A stretch of DNA of 64,000 nt from the NCBI GenBank assembly GCA_021390615.1, contig JAJEJU010000024.1:1116001-1180000 (forward strand). The letters run 5' to 3'. A program made the translations under genes and the position numbers. This DNA is from Rhodanobacteraceae bacterium ZG21-1 (lineage in GTDB: Bacteria; Pseudomonadota; Gammaproteobacteria; Xanthomonadales; Rhodanobacteraceae). Positions within the stretch are counted from its first letter, which is position 1. Each line of letters opens with the position of its first letter. The notes under the pieces were generated by a model, which saw only the letters and a list, made by a program, of their open reading frames with translations, did not search any database and was not told the origin of the DNA. Shown one piece after another: positions 8,205 through 16,828 of the stretch.

Positions 8205-8223
8205 TGTCCGTATAGAGAGGACA
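8205..8223. promoter_or_regulatory. Candidate LysR operator
   Basis: Perfect 5-bp inverted repeat TGTCC-N9-GGACA in the region between the divergent LysR and hydrolase genes. The spacing resembles the T-N11-A type of LysR site and it overlaps where both promoters should be. Confidence 0.45.
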
Positions 8224-8315
8224 TCAGCCCGATTTTTCGATCATTGCCGCGCTCCTACCATGTTTTCGTTCCCATGCCGCCAACTCGGCGATGGGCGCCA
8301 TGACAGGAGCAAAGC

Positions 8316-9236
8316 ATGCCGCTTCATCCGCAAACCCAGGCCTTCGTCGAGGCGCTCGACGCGCAAGCCCCGATCGATTTCGAGCACATCGATGCGCCGA
8401 CCTTGCGTGCGGCGCTGGTGATGCCCGAGCCCGTTGCAGTGGACCCGGTCGCGCGTATCGAGGATCGGTCGATCGACGGAGCCGGCGGGCCGTTGCGCCT
8501 GCGGCTGTATGTGCCGGAGGGGGCAGGGCCTTGGCCGGTCACCTTGTATTTCTACGGCGGCGGTTTCGTCGCCGGCCGGCCTGAGCAGTCCGACCACATC
8601 TGCCGGGCCTTGGCGCGGCGGGCCGGAACCCTGGTTGTCTCGGTGGATTACCGGGTGGCGCCCGAGGCGCCGTTTCCGGCCGCCGTCGAGGACGCGCTCA
8701 CTGCTTTGTGCTGGCTGCGCGATCATGCCGGCGAGCTCGGCGGCGACGCCACCCGCGTGGCGGTAGCCGGCGACAGCGCCGGCGGCAACCTGGCCGCGGT
8801 GCTTGCTCAGCAGGCACGACATCACGGCATCCACCTGCGCCACCAGTTGCTGTTCTATCCGCCGCTGGATGCGGCGATGGACACGGCCTCCTGGCGCGAA
8901 CTGGCGACCGGCTACGGCTTTACCGCAGCGCTGATGCGCTGGTACTGGCGCCAATACCTGCCTGGCCTTGCCGATGCCGGCGATGCGCGCGCCTCGCCCT
9001 TGCGCGAACGCGATCTGCGCGGCCTGCCCGCGGCGACCGTGTTCACCGCGGAATACGACCTGCTGCGCGACGAAGCCGAAGCCTATGCGCGCGCGCTGCA
9101 GGCCGCCGGCGTACCGGTGGCGCTGCGGCGCTGGCCGGGGCAGATCCACGGCTTCCTGCTGCTGGCCGGCCTGATCGACGACGCCGAGCCGGCGCTGGAA
9201 GCGGCCGCCGCCGCGTTGCGCCGCGCGCTGGCCTGA
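8316..9236 (+). CDS. Alpha/beta hydrolase (HSL-type carboxylesterase)
   Basis: 306 aa. Hormone-sensitive-lipase-type esterase with the oxyanion motif in the form YFYGGGFVAG (about residue 77; HGGG in most relatives, here YGGG), the nucleophile elbow GDSAGGN (S at about 153), a late acid in EYDLLRDEAE, and the catalytic His in GQIHGFL near residue 279. Hydrolyses short-chain esters; the natural substrate is not evident. AGGAG precedes the ATG. It is followed 30 bp later by an MFS exporter, so the two are probably co-transcribed under the divergent LysR gene. Confidence 0.88.
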   Translation: MPLHPQTQAFVEALDAQAPIDFEHIDAPTLRAALVMPEPVAVDPVARIEDRSIDGAGGPLRLRLYVPEGAGPWPVTLYFYGGGFVAGRPEQSDHICRALARRAGTLVVSVDYRVAPEAPFPAAVEDALTALCWLRDHAGELGGDATRVAVAGDSAGGNLAAVLAQQARHHGIHLRHQLLFYPPLDAAMDTASWRELATGYGFTAALMRWYWRQYLPGLADAGDARASPLRERDLRGLPAATVFTAEYDLLRDEAEAYARALQAAGVPVALRRWPGQIHGFLLLAGLIDDAEPALEAAAAALRRALA

Positions 9237-9266
9237 TTTCTTCGCACTCTCGATTCGGAGCATTCC

Positions 9267-10817
9267 ATGTTTGTTTCTCATGACGACGGCGCTCACGCCG
9301 GGCGCTGGCGCGTGCTCGCCGCCGTTTGCGTGGCAGCGCTCATGCTGCCACTGGGTTTTACCGGAGGCGCCATCGCCACCCCGGCGATCGCGCGCGAACT
9401 CGGTGGCAGCCCGATGGCGCTGCACTGGATTGTCAACGCCTACATGCTCAGCTTCGGCAGCAGCCTGATGACGGCGGGCGCGCTGGCCGACCAGTACGGT
9501 CGCAAGCGCATATTCGGACTCGGCATCGGCCTGTTCCTGCTGGCTTCGCTGGGCTTGGGGCTGGTCGGCAGCCTGCTCGCGCTGAATCTGCTGCGCGCCG
9601 CTCAAGGCCTGGGCGGAGCCTTGATCCTCTCCAGCGGCACGGCCGCCCTGGCGCAGGATTTTCACGGCAAAGAGGGCGCGCGCGCGTTTGCCTTGCTCGG
9701 CACCACCTTCGGGATCGGCCTGGCCTTCGGGCCGGTACTCGGCGGTCTGCTGCTGGATGTTTTCGGTTGGCGTTCGACCTTCCTGCTCAGCGTCGTGCTC
9801 GGCGGCCTGGTGCTGCTGCTGGGTTTGCCGCGCATGCACGAGTCGCGCGATCCACAGGCCACCGGCCTGGACTGGCCCGGCAGCATCAGCTTCACCGTCG
9901 CCTTGGCCTTGCTGACCTTCGCGATCATGCAGGCGCCGGAGCATGGCTGGACCAGCGCCTACGTGCTCACGCTGCTGGGCCTGGCTGCGGCGGCGATGCT
10001 GGCCTTCGTGGGCATCGAGCGGCGCGTGTCGCGACCGATGCTGGATCTCTCGCTGTTCCGCTATGCGCGCTTTATCGGCGTGCAGGCACTGCCGGTGGCC
10101 ACCTGCTATTCCTACGTGGTGCTGCTGATCCTGCTGCCGATCCGCTTCATTGGCATCGAGGGCCATCGCGAGCTGGATGCCGGCCTGATGATGGTGGCGC
10201 TGTCGCTGCCGATGCTGTTCGTGCCAGGCTGGGCCGCCGCGCTGGCGCACCGTTTTTCGGCCGGCTGGCTGTCTGCCTTCGGCTTATGGCTGGCGGCGGT
10301 GGGCCTGCTGTGGATGTCGCGCATGCAGCCCGGCCAATCGGGCTGGGCCTGGGCCGTGCCGATGCTGCTCACCGGTATCGGCAGCGGCCTGCCGTGGGGG
10401 CTGATGGACGGGCTCTCCGTCAGTGTGGTGCCGCGCGAGCGCGCCGGCATGGCGGCAGGCATCTTCAGCACCACGCGCGTGGCCGGCGAGTGCATGGCCC
10501 TGGCCCTGGTCGGGGCTGTGCTGGTGCTGCTGCTGCAACAGCGCATGCAGGCCGCATGGCCGGAAATGCAGAACGCCTCGCTGGCCATGGCGGCCCAGCG
10601 GCTGGCAGCCGGCGATCTGGCCGGAGCGAAGGCCTGGCTGCCGGCGCTGGCGCCGGCGCAGCTGATGGCTGTCTATGCGGAAGCCTTTGACTGGCTGTTG
10701 CGCCTGCTGGCGGCGGTGACCCTGGGCTTGTCCTTGGTGGTGCTGCTGTTCCTGCGCGGGACGAGGGATCGCACTACCGCGGCTTATGCCGAAACCGCTG
10801 CATCGCCGTGCGCCTGA
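9267..10817 (+). CDS. DHA2-type MFS transporter (EmrB/QacA-like, 14 helices)
   Basis: 516-aa inner-membrane drug:H+ antiporter-like protein with about 14 hydrophobic segments. The loop after helix 2 reads GALADQYGRKRIFG, the MFS motif A, and GTTFGIGLAFGPVLGGLL is the antiporter motif C of helix 5. Such proteins export drugs or small toxic compounds, often controlled by a nearby regulator; here LysR genes flank both sides. The ATG is preceded by CGGAG. Substrate not deducible. Confidence 0.88.
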   Translation: MFVSHDDGAHAGRWRVLAAVCVAALMLPLGFTGGAIATPAIARELGGSPMALHWIVNAYMLSFGSSLMTAGALADQYGRKRIFGLGIGLFLLASLGLGLVGSLLALNLLRAAQGLGGALILSSGTAALAQDFHGKEGARAFALLGTTFGIGLAFGPVLGGLLLDVFGWRSTFLLSVVLGGLVLLLGLPRMHESRDPQATGLDWPGSISFTVALALLTFAIMQAPEHGWTSAYVLTLLGLAAAAMLAFVGIERRVSRPMLDLSLFRYARFIGVQALPVATCYSYVVLLILLPIRFIGIEGHRELDAGLMMVALSLPMLFVPGWAAALAHRFSAGWLSAFGLWLAAVGLLWMSRMQPGQSGWAWAVPMLLTGIGSGLPWGLMDGLSVSVVPRERAGMAAGIFSTTRVAGECMALALVGAVLVLLLQQRMQAAWPEMQNASLAMAAQRLAAGDLAGAKAWLPALAPAQLMAVYAEAFDWLLRLLAAVTLGLSLVVLLFLRGTRDRTTAAYAETAASPCA

Positions 10818-11136
10818 TTCTTGCGGGTTGATCCGGAGGCGGCTCAGATGGCTTTCACGCCATTCGGTTTCGGCCAGGCAGGCCATGCTCGATAAGCCTT
10901 TGCATGGCCGGATATCGGTGTAATCGCTGGAATGCGCGTCGCTGTCACGAATCCGGCGGTGCGACGCTACTCCAGATTCCTGCGTCGGGCGCTGGGATTG
11001 CGACGGTGCGGACCGTCCGGCCGACTCCTCAGGGCTGGCGCGAACCGGCCTGAGGCGACCGAGGCGGAGGCGAATCAGGTAAATTCGGTGACGTCGTTCC
11101 ATATGGATGTCATCGATGACGGTGCTGAGCGGTGCG
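10818..11136. other. 319-bp intergenic region with two inverted repeats
   Basis: No gene seen. An 8-bp inverted repeat GGCCATGC/GCATGGCC (10881-10888 and 10902-10909, 13-base loop) lies 64 bp past the MFS stop and could end that transcript, although no T run follows. A second dyad, GACGGT-N4-ACCGTC (11002-11017), lies 120 bp before the next LysR start and could be its autoregulatory operator. Confidence 0.4.
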
Positions 11137-12096
11137 ATGCAGGATCTCAACGACCTGTATTTCTTTGCGGCGGTGGTCGAGCATGCCGGTTTCTCGGCGG
11201 CGGGACGCGCCCTGGGCGTGCCCAAATCCCGCCTGAGCAAGCGCATCGCCCAGTTGGAGGAGCGCCTCGGCGTACGCCTGCTGCAGCGGACCACCCGCCG
11301 TTTCGTGGTGACCGAGGTCGGCGAGCGCTTCTACGGCCATTGCCGCGCCGTGCTGGAGGAGGCGCAGGCCGCGCAGGACGCCGTCGACGAGCTGCGCGCC
11401 GAGCCGCGCGGGGTGGTGCGCATGAGCTGCCCGGTGTCGCTGGCGCAGACCGTGCTCGCGCACATCCTGCCGGACTTCCTGGCGCAATACCCGAAGATGC
11501 AGGTGCGCGTGCAGGCCACCAATCGCCGCGTCGACCTGATCGGCGAGGGTATCGACCTGGCCATCCGCGTGCGCAACAAGATCGACACCGACGCCACCAT
11601 GGTGATGCGCCCGTTCGGCATGTCGCGCGTGCTGCCAGTGGCCAGTCCGGCCCTGTTGAAGATCACCGGTCGGCCGAAAAAGCCGGACGACCTGTCCGAG
11701 ATGCCGGCGCTCACCATGAACGAACACGAGGGCGCGCAAAGCTGGGAGCTGATCGACGCGCAGGGCGAGCGCGTGGTGATCGACATCCAGCCGCGCCTGG
11801 TCAGCGGCGACTTCGCCATGCTGCTCGAGGCGGCGCGTCGCGGCATCGGCGTCACGCTGTTGCCGGAGTTCGTCTGCTCGGCAGCGGTCAAGCGCGGCGA
11901 GCTCGAGGTCTTGCTGCCCGAATGGAGCGTGCCCGACGGCACCATGCACTTCGTCTATCCCAGCCGCCGCGGACAATTGCCCGGCGTGCGAGCCTTGGTC
12001 GACTTTCTCGCCAACCGGCTGCCGGAGGCTACCCGGCAGAAGCATGAGGAATGCAGCGAGCGCCCGCTGGTCGACTTGCCGGGCAAGTCGAGGTAA
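11137..12096 (+). CDS. LysR family transcriptional regulator
   Basis: 319 aa. Starts MQDLNDLYFFAAVVEHAGFS, then GVPKSRLSKRIAQLEERLGV, a typical LysR helix-turn-helix (about residues 26-45), followed by a substrate-binding domain (RMSCPVSLAQ, RVQATNRRVDLIGEGIDLAI). It resembles the LysR subgroup that controls divergent or distant redox and efflux genes. The ATG at 11137 gives the expected family N-terminus; an upstream ATG at 11107 would add ten unconserved residues. The last 25 residues are charged and unlike the family core. Confidence 0.88.
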   Translation: MQDLNDLYFFAAVVEHAGFSAAGRALGVPKSRLSKRIAQLEERLGVRLLQRTTRRFVVTEVGERFYGHCRAVLEEAQAAQDAVDELRAEPRGVVRMSCPVSLAQTVLAHILPDFLAQYPKMQVRVQATNRRVDLIGEGIDLAIRVRNKIDTDATMVMRPFGMSRVLPVASPALLKITGRPKKPDDLSEMPALTMNEHEGAQSWELIDAQGERVVIDIQPRLVSGDFAMLLEAARRGIGVTLLPEFVCSAAVKRGELEVLLPEWSVPDGTMHFVYPSRRGQLPGVRALVDFLANRLPEATRQKHEECSERPLVDLPGKSR

Positions 12097-12154
12097 CCGA
12101 CTGCACGCTGCGTGCTAGCATCGCGTTTGGCCATCCATTCCACAAGCCCGGACC

Positions 12155-13300
12155 ATGCACATCGAAAGCAAACTGCCGAAGGTCGGCACGACGATTTTCA
12201 GCGTGATGAGCCAGCTCGCGCTGGAGCACAAGGCGGTGAACCTGGGACAGGGTTTCCCTGACTTCGAACCGCCGCAGCCTCTGCAGGATGCGCTGACCCG
12301 CGCCATGTCCGAGGGACGCAACCAGTACGCGCCGGGCATCGGTATCCCGGCCCTGCGCGAGCAGATCGCGCGCAAGACCGAGCAGCTTTACGGCCGCCGC
12401 ATCAGCGCCGACAGCGAGGTTACGGTGACCTCGGGCGCCACCGAGGCGCTGTTCTCGGCAATCGCCGCGGTGGTGCGCGCCGGCGACGAGGTGATCGTGT
12501 TCGATCCCGCCTACGACAGCTACGAGCCGGCCATCGAGCTGCAGGGCGCGCGGGCGGTGCACATTCCGCTGACCGTGCCCTCGTTCGCGATCGACTGGCA
12601 GCGCGTGCGCGATGCGGTGACGCCCAAGACGCGCATAATCCTGATCAACAGCCCGCACAATCCCTCCGGCGCGGTGCTGTCGGCGGAGGATCTCGAGGAG
12701 CTGGCGGCCATCGTGCGCGATACGCCCATCGTGGTGCTGTCGGACGAGGTGTACGAGCACATCGTGTATGACGGCGCCGCGCACGAGAGCGTGCTGCGCC
12801 ATCCGGAACTGGCCGAGCGCAGCATCGTGGTGTCGTCGTTCGGCAAGACCTACCACTGCACCGGCTGGAAGCTCGGCTACGCGGTGGCGCCGGCGCCGCT
12901 GATGGCTGAGTTCCGCAAGGTGCATCAGTACCTCACCTTCTGCACCTTTCATCCGGCGCAGGTGGCGTTCGCCGAATTCATGGCCAGCACGCCCGAGCAC
13001 TATCTGGAGCTGCCGGCCTTCTACCAGGTCAAGCGCGACCGCTTCCGCCAGCTGCTGGCGCCGTCGCGCCTGAAACTGCTAGCCGTTCCCGGCGGCTATT
13101 TCCAGCTGGTCGACTACTCTTCGATCAGCGGGCTGGACGATGTCGCGTTCTGCGAGTGGCTGGTCAAGCAAGGCGGCGTGGCGGCGATACCGCTGACGCC
13201 GTTCTACGAGACGGCGCCGGGCACGCGCCTGGTGCGGCTCTGCTTCGCCAAGAGCGATGCCACCATGGAGGCCGCCGCGGAGCGCCTATGCAAGCTTTGA
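12155..13300 (+). CDS. Methionine aminotransferase (class I/II PLP aminotransferase)
   Basis: 381 aa, cytosolic PLP enzyme. Visible are NLGQGFPDFEPP near residue 30 (substrate side), the PLP lysine in SSFGKTYHCTGWKLGY (K about residue 230), NSPHNPSG and LSDEVYEH. The family (YbdL/MtnE-like) transfers an amino group to 2-oxo-4-methylthiobutanoate, the last step of methionine salvage, with glutamine or other donors. The next gene is an omega-amidase that overlaps its end by 13 bp, the known partner that removes the 2-oxoglutaramate formed when glutamine is the donor. Together they suggest a glutamine-driven methionine salvage pair (inference from family and order). Confidence 0.9.
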   Translation: MHIESKLPKVGTTIFSVMSQLALEHKAVNLGQGFPDFEPPQPLQDALTRAMSEGRNQYAPGIGIPALREQIARKTEQLYGRRISADSEVTVTSGATEALFSAIAAVVRAGDEVIVFDPAYDSYEPAIELQGARAVHIPLTVPSFAIDWQRVRDAVTPKTRIILINSPHNPSGAVLSAEDLEELAAIVRDTPIVVLSDEVYEHIVYDGAAHESVLRHPELAERSIVVSSFGKTYHCTGWKLGYAVAPAPLMAEFRKVHQYLTFCTFHPAQVAFAEFMASTPEHYLELPAFYQVKRDRFRQLLAPSRLKLLAVPGGYFQLVDYSSISGLDDVAFCEWLVKQGGVAAIPLTPFYETAPGTRLVRLCFAKSDATMEAAAERLCKL

Positions 13301-14100
13301 GTCCTCTCACCATTTCGCTGGTGCAGGGCGCCACACGCTGGCACGACGCGCCGGCGAATCGCGCCTACTACGGCGAGCTGGTACGCCGGGTCGCGGGGCA
13401 CAGCGATCTGATCGTGCTGCCCGAGACTTTTCTCTCAGGCTTCAGCAACGACACCAGCGCCAGCGCCGAGAGCATGGATGGCGAGGGCGTGGCCTGGCTG
13501 CGCGCTCTGGCGGCCGAGGTCGATGCGGTGCTTTGCGGCAGCCTGGCGATCCGCGAAGGCGGCACGGTCTACAACCGTCTGCTGTGGATGTGCCCGGACG
13601 GCAGCCATGTTGCCTACGACAAGCGCCATCTGTTTCGCATGGCCGGCGAACATACCCGCTATGGCAGCGGGCGTGAGCGGCCCATCGTTGAGCTGAAAGG
13701 CTGGCGGATCCTGCCGCAGGTCTGCTACGACCTGCGCTTTCCGGTGTGGCTGCGCAATACGCGACTGGAATCTGCACCGGGCGGGATGGCCTATGACCTG
13801 GCCCTGTTCGTCGCCAACTGGCCGGCGCCGCGGCGGCAGCCGTGGCGTACCCTGCTGCGTGCGCGGGCGATCGAGAATCTCAGCTACGTGATCGGGGTCA
13901 ACCGGGTCGGCGTGGACGGCAACGAGTTGCCCTACGCTGGCGACAGTGCGGTGATCGACCCGCTGGGCGAGCCGCTGGTCGAGCTTGGCGCGCAGGAGCA
14001 GGTGGTCAGCGTGCGGCTCGATCCGGCGCCGCTGCTGGCGCATCGCGAGCGCTTCCCGGCATGGATGGACGCCGACGAGTTCGGCCTGAAGCTGGATTGA
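13288..14100 (+). CDS. Omega-amidase / YafV-like carbon-nitrogen hydrolase
   Basis: 270 aa of the nitrilase superfamily with the full catalytic triad: Glu in IVLPETFLSGF (about residue 47), Lys in AYDKRHLF (about 112) and Cys in PQVCYDLRFP (about 147). YafV/Nit2-type enzymes hydrolyse 2-oxoglutaramate and related amides. The ATG at 13288 lies inside the 3' end of the aminotransferase gene (translational coupling), which fits the glutamine transaminase/omega-amidase pairing. Its stop faces arsC across a GC-rich hairpin. Confidence 0.9.
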   Translation: MQALSPLTISLVQGATRWHDAPANRAYYGELVRRVAGHSDLIVLPETFLSGFSNDTSASAESMDGEGVAWLRALAAEVDAVLCGSLAIREGGTVYNRLLWMCPDGSHVAYDKRHLFRMAGEHTRYGSGRERPIVELKGWRILPQVCYDLRFPVWLRNTRLESAPGGMAYDLALFVANWPAPRRQPWRTLLRARAIENLSYVIGVNRVGVDGNELPYAGDSAVIDPLGEPLVELGAQEQVVSVRLDPAPLLAHRERFPAWMDADEFGLKLD

Positions 14101-14106
14101 TCGAGC

Positions 14107-14139
14107 CTCGGCGGCGGCCGATTCCGCGCAGCCGCCGAG
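14107..14139. terminator. Hairpin between convergent genes
   Basis: Nine-base perfect stem CTCGGCGGC/GCCGCCGAG with a 15-base interior between the stops of the omega-amidase and arsC genes. No T run, so it may slow rather than end transcription. Confidence 0.4.
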
Positions 14140-14146
14140 TGCGAGC

Positions 14147-14491
14147 TCAGACGATCGACAGGATGTTTTCCGGCGGGCGGCCAATCACCGCCTTGCCGTC
14201 GCGCACCACGATCGGCCGTTCGATCAGGATCGGATGAGCGGCCATGGCAGCGATCAGGGCATCTTCGCCGAGCGCGGGATCGTCCAGTCCCAGTTCGCGA
14301 TAGATCGCTTCGCCCGAGCGCAGCAGCGCGCGGGCAGGGATGCCGAGTTGCTTCAGCAAGGTCGCGAGCTGGCCGGCATCGGGCGGCGTCTTCAGATATT
14401 CCACCACGTCGGGCGTCAGGCCGCGCTCCTGCAGTAGCGTCAGCGCGGCGCGCGACTTCGAGCAGCGCGGGTTGTGATAGATCCGCAGCAT
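14147..14491 (-). CDS. arsC: Arsenate reductase (glutaredoxin-coupled ArsC family)
   Basis: 114 aa, single ArsC thioredoxin-like domain. The active-site cysteine is C10 in YHNPRCSKSRAAL, and RPIVV with GRPPENIL supplies the arginines of the anion pocket. Reduces arsenate to arsenite with glutathione/glutaredoxin, although stand-alone members near housekeeping genes (YfgD/Spx-like) may have other roles, and no arsB or arsR is nearby. It lies 21 bp after rluB on the same strand, at the end of the scpA-scpB-rluB operon. Confidence 0.88.
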   Translation of the reverse strand: MLRIYHNPRCSKSRAALTLLQERGLTPDVVEYLKTPPDAGQLATLLKQLGIPARALLRSGEAIYRELGLDDPALGEDALIAAMAAHPILIERPIVVRDGKAVIGRPPENILSIV

Positions 14492-14512
14492 CGGCTTCGC
14501 TGACGCGATCGC

Positions 14513-15904
14513 TCAGCGGTTGCCGGAGCGATTGCCGCCGCGGCCACCCGGCCGGCCGCCACCGCCGCCCTGGGGACGATTGCCGCGATTCTGCGGGCGC
14601 CCGCCCTGGCCCTGGCCTTGCGGCCGATTGCCGCCGCCCTGCGGGGCGTTGCCGCCGGCGCCACGGTTGCCGAACGGCTTGGCGTTGCCACCGGCGCCGC
14701 GGCGGTTGCCGCTGTACGCGGCATTGCCGCGCGGGGCCGCAGCGCCGCCGGAAAAGCCACGTTCGGGGCGACTGCCGCCGTCACGGCTTTCGCCGGCGAA
14801 CCAGGTGCGCACCGACGGTAGTTCCTGGCCAGGCGCAATGCGCTTGCTTTTGCGCGTGCGATTGCCGGCCGGGCGCTCGGGACGCGCCACATTGCCGTTC
14901 ACCTCGCGGCCCGGGCGGCGCTGCTGGCGGCCGCGTGCCGGTTCTTCGCGAATGCGGTCGAAGGCACGCAGCTCGCGCGCTTCGTCCTGGTGACCAGCCG
15001 TCCAGGCGGTGCTGCTGTTGCGCTCGGGACGGTACTCGGTGAGATTGCGGCTGACTCGGCGCTGATGGAGCACTGGGCTCAGCGTGAGCACCGGCTGTGC
15101 GGCGGTGAGTCCGGTGACCTGGCGCAGCTGCTTGACCGCCTCTTCGCCCAGCTGCTCGCTTTCGCCGCGGCGCAGGTTGCGCGGCAGCTCGATGCTGCCG
15201 TAGCGGATGCGCTTGAGCCGGCTGACCAGGAAGCCCTGCGAATCCCACAGCCGCCGCACCTCGCGGTTGCGACCCTCGCGGATCACCACGCGGAACCAGC
15301 TATGGCTGCCGCCGCGGCTGATCACCGCGATCTCGTCGAAGCGGGCCGGGCCGTCTTCCAGTTCCACGCCGGCCTTCAGCTTCTCGATCACCTCGTCCGG
15401 CACTTCGCCGTGGACGCGGCACAGGTATTCGCGCTCCAGGCCGCTGCGCGGGTGCATCAGCGCATTGGCCAGCTCGCCGTCAGTGGTGAGCAGGAGCAGG
15501 CCGGTGGTGTTGATGTCCAGGCGCCCGACGGCGACCCAGCGCGCGCCTTTCAGCCGCGGCAGCTGTTCGAACACGGTCGGACGGCCTTCCGGATCGTCGC
15601 GGGTGCTCATCACGCCTTCGGGCTTGTGATAGACCAGCACCTCGGTGTCGTCGCGGTTGTCGGTCGTCACGATGAACTGCTTGCCGTCCAGCACCACGCG
15701 GTCGCCGGCATGCACGCTGGCGCCGATGCCGGCGGCGCTGCCGTTGAGTTCGACCTCGCCGGCCTGGATGCGCTGCTCGAGCATGCGCCGCGAACCCAAT
15801 CCGGCGTTCGCCAGGACCTTGTGCAGGCGCTCCTCCAGCTGAGCGGCGTCGGTACGCACGTCGCCGCGCTTGAGGGTCAAAAGGGATTTCTGTGGCGCAG
15901 TCAT
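14513..15904 (-). CDS. rluB: 23S rRNA pseudouridine(2605) synthase RluB, with long Gly/Arg/Asn-rich tail
   Basis: 463 aa. Residues about 24-75 form an S4 RNA-binding domain (EERLHKVLANAGLGSRRMLE), then a RsuA/RluB-type pseudouridine synthase with catalytic aspartate D130 in VGRLDINTTGLLLLT and the late motif GRNREVRRLW. It modifies U2605 of 23S rRNA. The last 170 or so residues are low complexity, with repeated NRPQGQGQGG, RGAGGN and NRGNRP units; E. coli RluB is much shorter. Its ATG overlaps the scpB stop (ATGA), so it is the third gene of the scpA-scpB-rluB operon, an arrangement common in proteobacteria. Confidence 0.93.
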   Translation of the reverse strand: MTAPQKSLLTLKRGDVRTDAAQLEERLHKVLANAGLGSRRMLEQRIQAGEVELNGSAAGIGASVHAGDRVVLDGKQFIVTTDNRDDTEVLVYHKPEGVMSTRDDPEGRPTVFEQLPRLKGARWVAVGRLDINTTGLLLLTTDGELANALMHPRSGLEREYLCRVHGEVPDEVIEKLKAGVELEDGPARFDEIAVISRGGSHSWFRVVIREGRNREVRRLWDSQGFLVSRLKRIRYGSIELPRNLRRGESEQLGEEAVKQLRQVTGLTAAQPVLTLSPVLHQRRVSRNLTEYRPERNSSTAWTAGHQDEARELRAFDRIREEPARGRQQRRPGREVNGNVARPERPAGNRTRKSKRIAPGQELPSVRTWFAGESRDGGSRPERGFSGGAAAPRGNAAYSGNRRGAGGNAKPFGNRGAGGNAPQGGGNRPQGQGQGGRPQNRGNRPQGGGGGRPGGRGGNRSGNR

Positions 15905-16782
15905 GCGCGGTGCTCCTCGCTGTCTTGCTCGGCGTCGCCGGTGTTGGCTTCGGCCTGGCTCGCTGCCTCGTCGGCAGTGGTGGTCGTGATGGTGGCGGCA
16001 GCGGCGTCGACGCTGGTGTGCGTCGCGGCTGCCGTGGATTCGGTTTCGGCGGTCTGCGGCGAGGCGGCGTCGGCGTCATGCGCCGATGCCTCCCTGCCTG
16101 GCGTGCCGTCGTCGGGGTGCTGGTTCGCGGCGTCGGCCTGGTGTTCGTCGTCGTTGGCGGCGGTTTCCGCGGCGCCGACTTCGTCGGGATCGATCGGCAG
16201 GTCGCGCGCGACGCGGACCGGCAGCGGTTCCTGGTCGAGCCGCATCTGCGGATCTTCCAGTTCGCGGATCTCGGACAGCGGCGGCAGCTCGTCGAGCGAC
16301 TTCAGGTTGAAATAGTCCAGGAAGGCGCGGGTGGTGCCGAACAGCGCGGGCTTGCCGGGCACGTCGCGGTAGCCGACCACGCGGATCCATTCGCGCTCTT
16401 CCAGCGTCTTGATGATGTTGGACGACACCACCACGCCGCGAATCTGCTCGATCTCGGGGCGCGTGATCGGCTGGCGGTAGGCGATCAGCGCCAGCGTCTC
16501 GAGCAGGGCGCGCGAGTAGCGGCTGGGCTTCTCGGTCCACATCCGCGAGATCCACGGATGCACGTCCTGGCGCACCTGGTAGCGGAAGCCCGAGGCGACC
16601 TCGCGCAGCTCCACCCCGCGCCCCGCGCAATCCTCGGTCAGCGACTCGAGCACGGCCTTCACCTGCGCCTGCTCGACCTGCTCTTCCTCGGTGAACAGAT
16701 CCGTCAGCTGCTGCAGGCTGAGCGGCTGGCTGGCGGCCAGCAGGGCGGCCTCGATGATGGGCTTGAGCTGCTCGATCGGCAT
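15901..16782 (-). CDS. scpB: Segregation and condensation protein B (ScpB)
   Basis: 293 aa from ATG 16782. Two winged-helix domains are visible in residues 1-180 (IEAALLAASQPLSLQQL; then RYSRALLETLALIAYRQPIT and the KPALFGTT motif). ScpB dimerises and binds ScpA in the SMC-ScpAB condensin complex for chromosome segregation. The C-terminal 100 residues are an Ala/Thr/Asp/Glu-rich tail with no fold. A TTG at 16818, 12 codons earlier, is an alternative start; neither has a clear ribosome binding site. Follows scpA by about 46 bp. Confidence 0.92.
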   Translation of the reverse strand: MPIEQLKPIIEAALLAASQPLSLQQLTDLFTEEEQVEQAQVKAVLESLTEDCAGRGVELREVASGFRYQVRQDVHPWISRMWTEKPSRYSRALLETLALIAYRQPITRPEIEQIRGVVVSSNIIKTLEEREWIRVVGYRDVPGKPALFGTTRAFLDYFNLKSLDELPPLSEIRELEDPQMRLDQEPLPVRVARDLPIDPDEVGAAETAANDDEHQADAANQHPDDGTPGREASAHDADAASPQTAETESTAAATHTSVDAAAATITTTTADEAASQAEANTGDAEQDSEEHRA

Positions 16783-16828
16783 GGCCGTGGACGGTTGCGG
16801 ATGCGTGGCGGTATTCAAGACATTCGGC

